This document shows, piece after piece, positions 1 through 7,600 of a DNA stretch of 50,894 nt; position 1 is the first letter of the stretch; each line of letters opens with the position of its first letter. Source of the DNA: an uncultured Oscillospiraceae bacterium (GTDB taxonomy: Bacteria; Bacillota; Clostridia; Oscillospirales; Oscillospiraceae). The notes beneath the pieces are model-generated. The model saw nothing but the letters and a program-made list of their open reading frames with translations, did no database searches and was not told the origin of the DNA. The translations under genes were made by a program, and so were the position numbers. The stretch is taken from positions 1-50,894 of the forward strand of contig CAKTVG010000020.1 in assembly GCA_934622035.1 (NCBI GenBank), read 5' to 3'.

Positions 1-987
1 CGGCACATTGTTTCCGTGTTCAAGCTGATTCAGGAGCTTCTCGCGCCTGCGCAGAATGGGGAGAATCAGTTCCAGCAGCTCATGCGGCTGTTGCCGGGCG
101 AGCACAAGGCAAGGTGGTTTGCAGGCGCGGCGCTCAGCACCTCGCCGCAGGCGATGGCGAGCGTCATGTCCACGGCGCTGTCACGGCTGAACGCTTTTCT
201 CGACACAGAGCTGGAGCAGCTTCTCTGTTTTGACACCGAGATCGATGCGGAAACCTTTTGCGCACAGAAGTCTGCGATCTTTGTCATTCTTCCGGAGGAA
301 GATCCCAGCAAGTTCTTCATGGTGTCATTGATTATCCAACAACTATACCGCGAAATTCTATCCGTCGCGGACGAAAACGGAGGAAAGCTCAAGAATCGCT
401 GCGTGTTCTTCGCGGACGAGTTCGGCACCATTCCCAAAATCGAGTCGGCGGAAATGATGTTCTCCGCCGCGCGTTCTCGGCGTTTGCAGCTCGTGCCCAT
501 CATCCAGAGCTTTGCGCAGCTTGAGCGAAATTACGGCAAAGAGGGCGCGGAGATCATTGTGGACAACACGCAGGATATTCTGTTCGGCGGGTTCGCGCCC
601 AACAGCAGCTCGGCGGAGGTGCTGTCAAAAGCCCTCGGCAGCCGGACGGTGCTGTCCGGTTCGGTTTCGAGAAGCAAGAATGACCCCTCGCAGTCGCTGC
701 AAATGATAGAGCGTCCGCTGCTCACGCCGGACGAGCTGAAATCTTTGCCAAAGGGTGAGTTCATCGTGATGAAAACCGGCGTGCATCCCATGCGCACGCG
801 GCTGAAGCTCTATTTCAGGTGGGGCATTTTCTTCGATGCGCCCTACATCGTACCGGACAGAGGAAACCGGCGCGTGGAATATGCGCAGCGCAGCGAGCTG
901 GAGGCGGCGATCCTCTGCAAATATCCGTCCGAATCGCGCAGGCCGCTGCGCCTGCGGCCGAAGCTGGAGGTGCCGCCGGATGCGTGA
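1..987 (+). CDS. VirD4/TraG-type conjugative coupling protein, 3' part (5' end outside window)
   Basis: The frame is open to the left edge, so this is the C-terminal ~328 aa of a longer protein; the GTG at 16 is internal. Family knowledge: VirD4/TraG ATPases are membrane-bound hexamers that hand the relaxase-DNA complex to a type IV secretion channel. Seen: a Walker-B-like segment (VFFADEFGTIP, about residues 135-145) followed by the QSFAQLE and NTQDILFGG stretches typical of the TraG/TraD C-terminal ATPase lobe. The Walker A motif must lie upstream of the window. The stop overlaps the start of the next gene by 8 bp. It suggests an integrative conjugative element lies to the left. A 5'-truncated relative is present at 2371-2822. 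Family call is firm; function of this particular copy is unknown. Confidence 0.9.
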   Translation, partial: RHIVSVFKLIQELLAPAQNGENQFQQLMRLLPGEHKARWFAGAALSTSPQAMASVMSTALSRLNAFLDTELEQLLCFDTEIDAETFCAQKSAIFVILPEEDPSKFFMVSLIIQQLYREILSVADENGGKLKNRCVFFADEFGTIPKIESAEMMFSAARSRRLQLVPIIQSFAQLERNYGKEGAEIIVDNTQDILFGGFAPNSSSAEVLSKALGSRTVLSGSVSRSKNDPSQSLQMIERPLLTPDELKSLPKGEFIVMKTGVHPMRTRLKLYFRWGIFFDAPYIVPDRGNRRVEYAQRSELEAAILCKYPSESRRPLRLRPKLEVPPDA

Positions 988-1372
988 TTTCAGCGCACTC
1001 TACCATGCGGAGCTGCCGCACCGTGCAATCTGCGTGTATCTTTATCTTGCGAACCGCGCAAATCGGTCGGGCGAATGCTGGCCAGCAATCCCGACGATTG
1101 CGCAGGAGCTGAAGCTCTCGCAGGCGACCGTGCGGCGTGCGATCCGTGACCTTGAGCGCGAGGGCCTCCTCGAAACCGCGCAGCGCTACCGCCCAAACGG
1201 CGGCAAAAGCAGCCTGCTTTACAGCCTCCCCGCGGCGCAAAGAGCTACAGACTAGACTGCAAAAAACACCTCCTGCCGCCAAGGGAGTAGTCTACCCTCT
1301 CAGCGACAGGAGGCACCTGCCACCATGACAGGTGAATGGGAAGTATTCAGTGGAATGGGTTACAACAGAAGA
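541..1372 (+). repeat. direct repeat copy A: coupling-protein tail + HTH gene + hairpin tail
   Basis: This segment aligns with 2376-3210 at a constant offset of 1,835 bp through both genes, with a 2-bp indel only in the non-coding tail. The match begins near GAGGGCGCGGAGATC and ends at the shared ACAGAAGA. Nine residues of about 149 differ in the coupling-protein part and three of 91 in the HTH protein, with many silent changes besides. This is therefore an older duplication or two related elements, not a fresh assembly-scale duplication. Confidence 0.9.
980..1255 (+). CDS. small helix-turn-helix protein downstream of the coupling protein (copy 1)
   Basis: 91 aa beginning MRDFSALYHAEL at an ATG that overlaps the coupling-protein stop by 8 bp, which implies translational coupling. 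A longer in-frame reading from 836 is rejected because the second copy of the module (2815-3090) starts at this same ATG. Residues 36-65 read as a winged-helix DNA-binding motif: PTIAQELKLSQATVRRAIRD matches the 'HTH_36'/GntR-like pattern in which a fixed set of conditions selects a recognition helix, followed by LEREGLLE as the wing. Such small HTH proteins are common beside VirD4 genes in Clostridia conjugative elements; their role (regulation or replication) is not settled. It differs from copy 2 at only three residues. Confidence 0.75.
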   Translation: MRDFSALYHAELPHRAICVYLYLANRANRSGECWPAIPTIAQELKLSQATVRRAIRDLEREGLLETAQRYRPNGGKSSLLYSLPAAQRATD

Positions 1373-1532
1373 TAAGAAATCAGCGAGATAAACACCTGCA
1401 AATAATAATATAATTCACGGAATTTCTTGAGAAATCTCTTTCTGAGAAATGGGGAGGACAAATAGATCAAGGCAATATGAACGCAACTGGGGCTGACGCA
1501 AAGACAATGTGCGAATAAACTGGAGGTCAAGC
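1256..1532. other. gene-free stretch with conserved hairpins
   Basis: No convincing gene lies here. Just after the HTH stop there are two stem-loops: CCTCCTG (1269-1275) pairing with CAGGAGG (1307-1313), and CACCTG (1314-1319) pairing with CAGGTG (1329-1334). The first loop also carries a short internal inverted repeat (AGGG...CCCT). Both stems are kept in copy B (3106-3150 and 3151-3171). There is no T-run after either, so they are not ordinary intrinsic terminators. From about 1373 to 1532 the DNA becomes AT-rich and unlike copy B, and I see nothing definite in it. Confidence 0.6.
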
Positions 1533-1637
1533 ATGGGGAAGAAAACAGTAAGTGGGTATTCAAATCCACTTGGGAGAAGAATTTCAAACAGAGCCTTGAA
1601 AAGTGTGAATAATTCTGATAGAATTATCATAGAATAA
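1533..1637 (+). CDS. possible 34-aa basic peptide upstream of the toxin-antitoxin pair
   Basis: An ATG preceded by GGAGG (1522-1526, 6-bp spacing) opens a 34-codon frame beginning MGKKTVSGYSNPLGRR, rich in Lys and Arg. Its 3' half runs through the -35 and -10 boxes proposed for the antitoxin promoter and through the repeat operator. I recognise no family. It may be a leftover of a broken gene or chance; the good ribosome site is the only support. Confidence 0.2.
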   Translation: MGKKTVSGYSNPLGRRISNRALKSVNNSDRIIIE

Positions 1638-1640
1638 TTC
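1596..1640 (+). promoter_or_regulatory. promoter and repeat operator of the toxin-antitoxin operon
   Basis: TTGAAA (1596-1601), a 17-bp spacer and TAGAAT (1619-1624) form a near-consensus sigma-A promoter, with TG one base before the -10 (extended -10). The nonamer GAATAATTC occurs twice as a direct repeat (1607-1615 and 1632-1640). The near-complementary GAATTAT (1621-1627) lies between them, so the repeats also form inverted pairs across the -10 box. Antitoxins of this family repress their own promoter, and this is the natural binding site. AGGAGG (1641-1646) is the ribosome site for the antitoxin. Confidence 0.7.
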
Positions 1641-1655
1641 AGGAGGTATTGACCC

Positions 1656-1922
1656 GTGATTATCAAATCTTCGACCGCGCTTCGCAATGACTACGGCATG
1701 ATCTCTGATCTGGCGCATGATGAAGCGGAACCTATCTATATCACCAAGAACGGCGAGGGCGACCTTGTCGTTATGAGCATTGAAGCCTTTGAACAGCGCG
1801 AAGAAGCCTTGAAGCTGCGCGCAAAGCTGGAGGTCGCAGAAGCAGCCCGGCTTTCCGGCGCACCCACCTATACGCTGGAGGAATCCAGAAAACGGCTAGA
1901 GGCGATCTATCAGCGTGGCTAA
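1656..1922 (+). CDS. Phd/YefM-family antitoxin
   Basis: 88 aa, GTG start chosen because AGGAGG lies 9 bp upstream. Family knowledge: these antitoxins have an N-terminal dimeric DNA-binding fold that represses the operon and a flexible C-terminus that wraps and blocks the toxin. Seen: the N-terminal signature of the family (STALRNDYGMISDLA, then EPIYITKNGEGDLVVMSIEAFE, residues about 5-47), where the beta hairpin with 'ITKNG...VVMS' is diagnostic. A charged helical tail with TYTLEESRKRLEA follows and is the expected toxin-binding part. It overlaps the toxin gene by 8 bp. The protein is a good match in length and motif order. Confidence 0.88.
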   Translation: MIIKSSTALRNDYGMISDLAHDEAEPIYITKNGEGDLVVMSIEAFEQREEALKLRAKLEVAEAARLSGAPTYTLEESRKRLEAIYQRG

Positions 1923-2241
1923 TCTTGTGATTCTAGAACCTGCCCAGCGGGAGCTTGAAGAAATCGCGCAGCTCCACATGAACCTTGTGGGGGCAAACTC
2001 GGCAAGGAACATCACCAATCTGATTTTGGATACGCTTTCCCGTCTGGAGTTGTTTCCGCTGTCCGGCCATATCCCGCAGGACAAGGAACTGCGAAACGGC
2101 GGGTACCGCTATGTGATCGCGGGAAAGTATATCTGCGTGTATCGGCTGATCGCTGAGACGGCCTATGTCTACCATATCGCCCACGGCGCAAGCAATTACC
2201 CCACGCTGTTCAAGAGACTTCTGAAAGAAGAAAATCAATAA
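1915..2241 (+). CDS. RelE/ParE-superfamily toxin
   Basis: 108 aa from a GTG inside the end of the antitoxin gene. The fold pattern is that of type II toxins of the RelE/ParE superfamily: an N-terminal helical hairpin (PAQRELEEIAQLHMN and a following helix), then beta strands with GYRYVIAGKYICVYRLIAETAYVYHIAHG. In the family, RelE-like members cleave mRNA on the ribosome and ParE-like members poison gyrase; the sequence does not decide which. The order antitoxin-toxin, the overlap and the shared terminator make a complete module. The module separates the two copies of the conjugative fragment and may stabilise the region. Confidence 0.88.
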   Translation: MANLVILEPAQRELEEIAQLHMNLVGANSARNITNLILDTLSRLELFPLSGHIPQDKELRNGGYRYVIAGKYICVYRLIAETAYVYHIAHGASNYPTLFKRLLKEENQ

Positions 2242-2253
2242 CGATCCATATGC

Positions 2254-2295
2254 AAAACGGGCAGACCAGCATTGAGCGCCGGTCTGCCCGTTTTT
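2254..2295 (+). terminator. intrinsic terminator of the toxin-antitoxin operon
   Basis: A perfect 14-bp stem (AAAACGGGCAGACC at 2254-2267 with its complement at 2281-2294) and a 13-base loop, ending in five T, 12 bp after the toxin stop. The A-run at the 5' side could also let it work on the opposite strand. Confidence 0.9.
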
Positions 2296-2370
2296 ATGTA
2301 TTACTTCTGCGCCTTCATGCTTTACTGCTGTATCTACCAGCTCAAGATTCTGCTCCGTGGAACAGGGTAG

Positions 2371-2822
2371 CTAAGGAGGGGGCGGAGATCATTGTGGACA
2401 ACACGCAGGACATTCTGTTCGGCGGCTTTGCGCCCAACAGCAGCTCGGCGGAGGTGCTGTCAAAAGCGCTCGGCAGCCGGACGGTGCTGTCCGGGTCGGT
2501 CAGCCGTTCCAAAAATGACCCGGCGCAGTCGCTGCAAATGATAGAGCGGCCGCTGCTCACGCCGGACGAATTGAAATCACTGCCAAAGGGCGAGTTCATC
2601 GTGATGAAAACCGGCGTGCATCCCATGCGCACGCGGCTGAAGCTCTACTTCAAGTGGGGCATTTTCTTCGATGCGCCCTACACCGTGCCGGACAGAGGCA
2701 ACCGCCGCGTGGAATATATGCAGCGCGGCGAGCTGGAGGCGGTGATTCTTCGCAAATATCCGTCCGAATCGCGCAGGCCGCTGCGCCTGCGGTCGAAGCA
2801 GGAGGTGCCGCCGGATGCGTGA
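2371..2822 (+). pseudogene. truncated coupling-protein gene (copy 2)
   Basis: Only the last ~150 codons of a VirD4/TraG protein remain, matching the C-terminus of the gene at 1-987 with nine substitutions. Homology starts abruptly near 2371, just after the toxin-antitoxin terminator. The open frame upstream of that point is not related to TraG and runs through the terminator. The fragment lacks both Walker motifs, so it cannot be an ATPase. The stop still overlaps the next gene by 8 bp, as in copy 1. Probably the surviving end of a second conjugative element cut off by a deletion or insertion. Confidence 0.85.
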
Positions 2823-3210
2823 TTTCAGCGCACTCTACCACGCGGAGCTGCCGCACCGCGCGGTCTGCGTGTATCTTTACCTTGCCAACCGCGCGAATCG
2901 GTCGGGTGAATGCTGGCCAGCGATCCCGACGATTGCGCAGGAACTGAAGTTCTCGCAGGCGACCGTGCGGCGAGCGATTCGCGACCTTGAGCGCGAGGGC
3001 CTCCTCGAAACCGCACAGCGCTACCGCCCAAACGGCGGCAAAAGCAGCCTGCTCTACAGCCTCCCCGCGGCGCAAAAGGCTACAGACTGAACGGTCCAAA
3101 AAATGCCTCCTGCCGCCAAGGGAGTAGTCTACCCTCTCAGCGACAGGAGGCACCTGACACCATGACAGGTGAATGGGAAGTATTCAATGGAAGGGGGTTA
3201 CAACAGAAGA
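2376..3210 (+). repeat. direct repeat copy B
   Basis: Partner of 541-1372. The left edge is abrupt; the right edge falls after the second conserved hairpin. The DNA outside the repeat is unrelated on both sides. Confidence 0.9.
2815..3090 (+). CDS. small helix-turn-helix protein (copy 2)
   Basis: 91 aa, intact, differing from the product of 980-1255 at three positions (I/V, L/F and R/K). The winged-helix motif (PTIAQELKFSQATVRRAIRD, residues about 36-55) is kept. Because its upstream partner is truncated, its original promoter is probably gone; expression would depend on read-through. It is complete although its neighbour is a pseudogene, so it may still act on sites left in the region. Role unknown. 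Confidence 0.7.
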   Translation: MRDFSALYHAELPHRAVCVYLYLANRANRSGECWPAIPTIAQELKFSQATVRRAIRDLEREGLLETAQRYRPNGGKSSLLYSLPAAQKATD

Positions 3211-3431
3211 GAAAAGCTCGGAATAGTAGTGGCGGACTCGATCGTTTACAACGAAACTTCTGAATTGCTTTCGACAGACTGTATTGCAGCAAACGCAACA
3301 CGCGTAGCAGCTAGTGCATCTCTATGCCGGAACAGTCTCGGAATCTGTTTCGATTGATTGAATCAGCGAGCAGAGCTGTGCATACATGTTTTTGTAGACA
3401 CAGGGTAGGTTATACCGAACCGGGCTTTGCT
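3091..3431. other. gene-free stretch between the conjugative remnant and the AraC gene
   Basis: The first 120 bp carry the two conserved stem-loops of the repeat (CCTCCTG/CAGGAGG at 3106-3112 and 3144-3150; CACCTG/CAGGTG at 3151-3156 and 3166-3171). From 3211 to 3431 I see no gene, no clear terminator for the AraC gene that ends at 3432 on the minus strand, and no repeat. Confidence 0.5.
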
Positions 3432-4313
3432 CTATTTTGCCGACTGCGGAAGGAAAGACTTCCGGTATTTCAAGGGGGAGCAGCCGGCATTTTTCTTGAA
3501 CTGCCGGTTGAAATTTGAGAGATTGTCAAAGCCGCACTCCATGGCGATCTGGACGACCTGCTTGTTGGTGCTCAGGAGCATCTCACAGGCGTTCTTGATG
3601 CGGATCTGCGTAATATAGCTGACGATGCTTGTGCCGGTGATGCGCTTGAAGCAGTACATGAAGTAGCTTTTGCTCAAAGGAATCAGCTGCGCGAGCATAT
3701 CGACAGTCAGATCTTCTGCAAAATGCTGACCGATGTAGGTCAGAACGGGACGGATCCGCTCCTCGTCGGCTGCCTTATCGTTCTGACGGTAGGTGATATG
3801 GCCGAAGGTATGCAGATAATAAAACAGACGCAGCAGGTCGCCCTTGACCAGCAGATCGGTCGGCGGGGTGTCGAGTTTGGCGGCGGAGATCATGGATTCA
3901 ACGGTCTGCCGGATCACTTCGTAGCCTGCGCAATTCCGGTTGATCGGCTGCTGGATCAGGGAATCTCCGCTTACCAGCGGGCCGATGATGGCATGATTTC
4001 CGCGTTCGCCCTGCGGGCCAAAGGAATTGCTGGTAAAAAGAAAGGTGTCGTAATAGATTTTTTCATTGCCGAGCGTGGTCATGCTGTGCGCCTGATTGGG
4101 CTGGAAAATGAAGATATCGCCCTCTTCCGGGATGAACCGCACGCCATTGTAATAAAAAACAGCGCGGCCGGAGCGGACATAGTTCAGCTCAAACTCGTTA
4201 TGCCAATGTGACGGGAAAAAGAGATTCAGATCGGGCAGTGCGGAGGGATAGTAGCGAAAGGGCGAGGTGAGCGAGGTGTGCTGAGCAAGCTCTTTTGCAG
4301 ATGATTTCGACAT
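3432..4313 (-). CDS. AraC-family transcriptional regulator
   Basis: 293 aa. Residues about 20-110 form an AraC-type cupin sensor (HWHNEFELNYVRSG, then EGDIFIFQPNQAHS), the pocket that usually binds a sugar. Residues about 190-290 carry the paired helix-turn-helix of the family: DLTVDMLAQLIPLSKSYFMYCFKR and then the signature IAMECGFDNLSNFNRQFKK. Length is normal for the family. GAGG lies 7-10 bp before the ATG. It is divergent from the 41-kb gene run and is the only regulator in the window outside the conjugative part, so it is the likely sugar-responsive activator of that run. Its own promoter and a palindrome lie in the shared intergenic region. Confidence 0.9.
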   Translation of the reverse strand: MSKSSAKELAQHTSLTSPFRYYPSALPDLNLFFPSHWHNEFELNYVRSGRAVFYYNGVRFIPEEGDIFIFQPNQAHSMTTLGNEKIYYDTFLFTSNSFGPQGERGNHAIIGPLVSGDSLIQQPINRNCAGYEVIRQTVESMISAAKLDTPPTDLLVKGDLLRLFYYLHTFGHITYRQNDKAADEERIRPVLTYIGQHFAEDLTVDMLAQLIPLSKSYFMYCFKRITGTSIVSYITQIRIKNACEMLLSTNKQVVQIAMECGFDNLSNFNRQFKKNAGCSPLKYRKSFLPQSAK

Positions 4314-4348
4314 GGCATCCTCAAGACAGAAGCAAAAATTAAGCGGTA

Positions 4349-4368
4349 AAAAGTATTATGATACTTTT
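4349..4368. promoter_or_regulatory. perfect palindrome in the AraC-gene leader
   Basis: AAAAGTAT-TATG-ATACTTTT, 8-bp arms around a 4-base centre. It lies 36-55 bp before the AraC start codon and downstream of its predicted transcription start. It could be an operator or form a weak hairpin in the leader RNA. Confidence 0.45.
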
Positions 4369-4433
4369 CTACGATTGCCGGGGGATAGGAACACCGAGAT
4401 ATTAAAGGCGGACCGGCTCTGCCGCTTGAGCAC

Positions 4434-4462
4434 ATTATAATGAAATGAGGGGAAAAAGTCAA
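4434..4462 (-). promoter_or_regulatory. promoter for the AraC-family gene
   Basis: On the minus strand TTGACT (4462-4457), a 17-bp spacer and a perfect TATAAT (4439-4434). Transcription would start near 4427 and give a leader of about 115 nt. The near-consensus boxes suggest constitutive expression of the regulator. Confidence 0.65.
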
Positions 4463-4575
4463 GCGAAGAGGCCCCTGCATTGATGAAAGCGCAAAAAGAC
4501 AAATCTCAAAAGGAAAGTGGTTTGTGTTTTTTGACGAAAAAAGTAATATAGTACAAGTCTGTGGCGGAATAGCAG

Positions 4576-4617
4576 TAGAAATAGATGGTGTGTGCAGATT
4601 ATACTATATGTAGTATA
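4576..4617 (+). promoter_or_regulatory. candidate operon promoter with palindromic operator
   Basis: TAGAAA (4576-4581), 18-bp spacer, TATACT (4600-4605). The -10 forms the left arm of a perfect palindrome TATACTA-TATG-TAGTATA (4600-4617). The weak -35 is what an activator-dependent promoter would have, and the palindrome would let a protein occlude the -10. Position is right for the 41-kb gene run, but no experiment supports it. Confidence 0.45.
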
Positions 4618-4669
4618 CAGCAGAGTATGCTGTGTGGTCCGGTAAATCATGGAAGGAAGGGTGATTGTT

Positions 4670-7600
4670 GTGAATCGAGCACGAAACAATCAGAAATGGA
4701 AAAGGCTCCTTTCGTTGGCGCTTTGCATTGTGATGTGCATGGCGCCGGTGATTTCGGCGGCGAACGTCCGTGCGGTCGCACCCGAAACGATGGAGGCGAC
4801 CTCGGTCGCGCTCCCGGAGGAGAAAGTGAATGACACCTCGACGACGGTCAAAGTCGCAGAGGAAGAGGTGAACGGTGCAGCTTCCTATTGGTGGGGGACT
4901 GCGTCGCAGGCAACCGCAAAAATCGGCAGCGCGATCACTGAGATCAGCGATCGCCACAGCGTGACTTTTGACAGCCCGATCGAGGAAGGCTACGAGAACA
5001 AGAAGACTTCCTCGTATTTTGAGATCAACACAAGCTGGGCGGCCTTTGATATGGCCAATCAGGATCTCATGTTTTACATCGAGCTGCCGGAAGCGGCGTC
5101 CAGTCTGCGCATGAAGCATATCTGCGCCGACAGCTGGGCCAAGTGGCCGGCGCCCGCGGGTATGAAGTATCAGTACCTTGCGGCAGACGGCGCAACGTGG
5201 CAGGAGGGCGTTATTGATACGAATAAAGAGATCGCTCTCACAAGCGGCTTCAAGGGCTATGTCCGGCTGCTTCTGAACACGGCAACCAACTGCGAAAGCT
5301 ATCAGGACGCATCCATCAAGCTCCAGTTCTTCGCGTTCCGCATCGGTGCATTCGGCGGAAGCTACGGCCCGGCCAAGCTCGGCGGCGTGTGGTTTGTAAG
5401 TAAGGGCGAAGCGTACAAGGTCAGCGTGGACGGCGGCAGTGAGGCCAGCCTGACGACAGCGGAACCGCAGCCCTCGACCGGCAGCGAAAAGCCGGGCTGG
5501 ACAGGCGACGTTTTGACCGCGACGGTCCCGGCGGAAGAGAGTGCGGCGATCGGTGAAACATCTGCGTGGCTTTCCTGGTCCGATAAGGGCTGGGGCGCGG
5601 CGCCGGAAGTCACTCTGACGGCCGGCGAAGCTATCACGCCCATCGGGACGCAGAAATCCGTGCTTATGGAAAGCCCAAAGCTCGAAGGCTACAAGTCCGG
5701 CGGCACGAAGAACAGTTACCCTATTTTTAAGGTCAACATGAACAGCAGTCAGCTCAACATCGCAGAACAGGACGTCATGTTCTATCTGGAGCTGCCCGCC
5801 GGGACGACGAGCATCCGTCTGGATGGCATCAGCCTCAGCAGTGGCACGATGACGCCCGCCGGCGGAAATCTGCCATATCAGTATCTTACTATGGACAGCA
5901 AGGTCTGGGTGGACGGCGTGACGGACGGAAACAAGCAGATTGACCTCACGGACGGCTTCAAGGGCTATGTCCGTCTGCGCATCAGCGAGGCCAACGGCTG
6001 GTGGTGGCAGGGGCACGACTCCACGGACGATTCATGGAAGACCACAACGAGGCCCATGGAGAACTTCACCTTTCACTGCGCGCGCTTCGGCGGCGAAGCC
6101 GGTGCACTGAAGTTCGGCGGCGTGTGGTTTGTGTCCAAGGAAGACACCCGCTATATTAAGGTAGGCGAAGGGGAAATTGTCCGCATGACGACCCCCGTTG
6201 ACCCAACTTGGATCACCGCGACCTCTGTCTATGACGAAACTGCGGCGGTGGGCGAGAGTTCCGCCGTGACTAACTGGGAAGATCAGAAGTGGGGCAGAGT
6301 TCCTCTTGCAACGACCATCGTCGGCGAAGGGATCAACCCCATTCATGACGGACAGAAGAGTCTTATTATTGACAGTACGCAGCATGAAGGCTATCATCTG
6401 GATGTCAGCAGTGAGAGAAGCCATGCAAAGTTCGACGTTTCGATCAGCGATGCGTCGTTCGACATGGCGTCGCAGGCACTGATGCTCTATATCGAGATGC
6501 CGGAGAGCGCGGAGTCTCTCCGCATGGTCAATGTGTTCTTTAAGAACGGCGGCACACTGAGCCCCTATGTTTCCAGTGGCCTAATATATGACTACATTGC
6601 AGCCGATGGAAATGAGTGGGTCACGGGCAAGACGATGGACGCTAACGGGCAGATCGACTTGCCGGGCGGCTTCAAGGGCTATGTCCGTATCGATGTGACG
6701 GGCGCGACCGGCTGGTGGTGGGAAAACCACGGGAACTCCGGAGAGAACAGCGCGTGGAAGACGCAGACTGCTACCCTGACGGATGTGGTCTTCAAGCTTG
6801 CAAAATTCGGTGGCGATCTGGGCGCCTTCAAGCTCGGCGGTATCTGGGTCGTTTCCAAGGAGGAATTCACCGACATCTCCGTGAACGGCACCGATGCGGT
6901 CGCCATGACGACCTATGTCGCCCCGGAGCCTGTTATGCAGGCGGTTTCCGTGGCGAAGGAAGCTGACCCCATTACAACGTGGGACAGCAAGGTCAGCTAT
7001 ACCGATAACGATTCCTGGAAAACCATCGATTCCAAGGCGCAGATCACGCTGGGCGAATCTATCACGAAGATCTCCAATCGCAAGTCCGTTGGGATCGACA
7101 GTGAGATCCCTGAGGGCTATAAGAATGACGGCACGACCACATGGCCGCTGTTCCGCGTCGCAACGAGCGCGACCATGAACGCGGACGAGCAGGATCTGAT
7201 GCTCTATGTGGAGTTGCCCGCGACGATGTCCAGCTTCCGTATTCAGGACGTGACCTGCAGCGGCTGGAGCTTCTGGCTTGCGCCGGGCAATATGCAGTTC
7301 AAGTATCTTGCTATGGACAGCAACGACTGGGTCGAAGGCACGATTTCTAACGACGGCAACAAGCAGCTCGACCTGCCGCAGGGCTTCAAGGGCTATATTC
7401 GTCTTGTGCTCAGCTCAGCGGGCAACTATTCCGAGCTTGGTGAGAACGCGGCCAGCCTGTGGATTGACGCCCTGCACTTCCGCGCAGAGCGCTTCGGCGG
7501 CGAACTGGGCGCACTGAAGCTCGGCGGCGTCTGGTTCGTTTCCAAGACCGATACCTATATGGTAAGCGTGGACGGCGGCGAAGCGATCAAGCTGACCAAT

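Larger units (their letters stand above)
4314..4669. other. divergent control region between the AraC gene and the glycan operon
   Basis: 356 bp, AT-rich compared with the genes on both sides and without a gene. It holds the AraC promoter (4434-4462, minus strand), a palindrome in the AraC leader (4349-4368), a candidate forward promoter (4576-4605) and a second palindrome over its -10 (4600-4617). A TTGACG box at 4531 has no good -10 at normal spacing. Confidence 0.7.

Noticed and set aside
1269..1334. Conserved hairpins after the HTH gene as intrinsic terminators
   Set aside because: Neither stem is followed by a T-run in either copy.
2250..2370. In-frame extension of the second coupling-protein fragment to a start near 2250
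   Set aside because: This part runs through the toxin-antitoxin terminator and is unrelated to the TraG family; it is chance reading frame.
3169..3357. 62-codon open frame in the gap before the AraC gene
   Set aside because: No ribosome site, no domain, and its start lies inside the conserved hairpin tail of the repeat.
4531..4557. TTGACG box followed by TACAAG as the operon promoter
   Set aside because: The spacing is only 15 bp and the -10 is poor; the pair at 4576/4600 is better placed.
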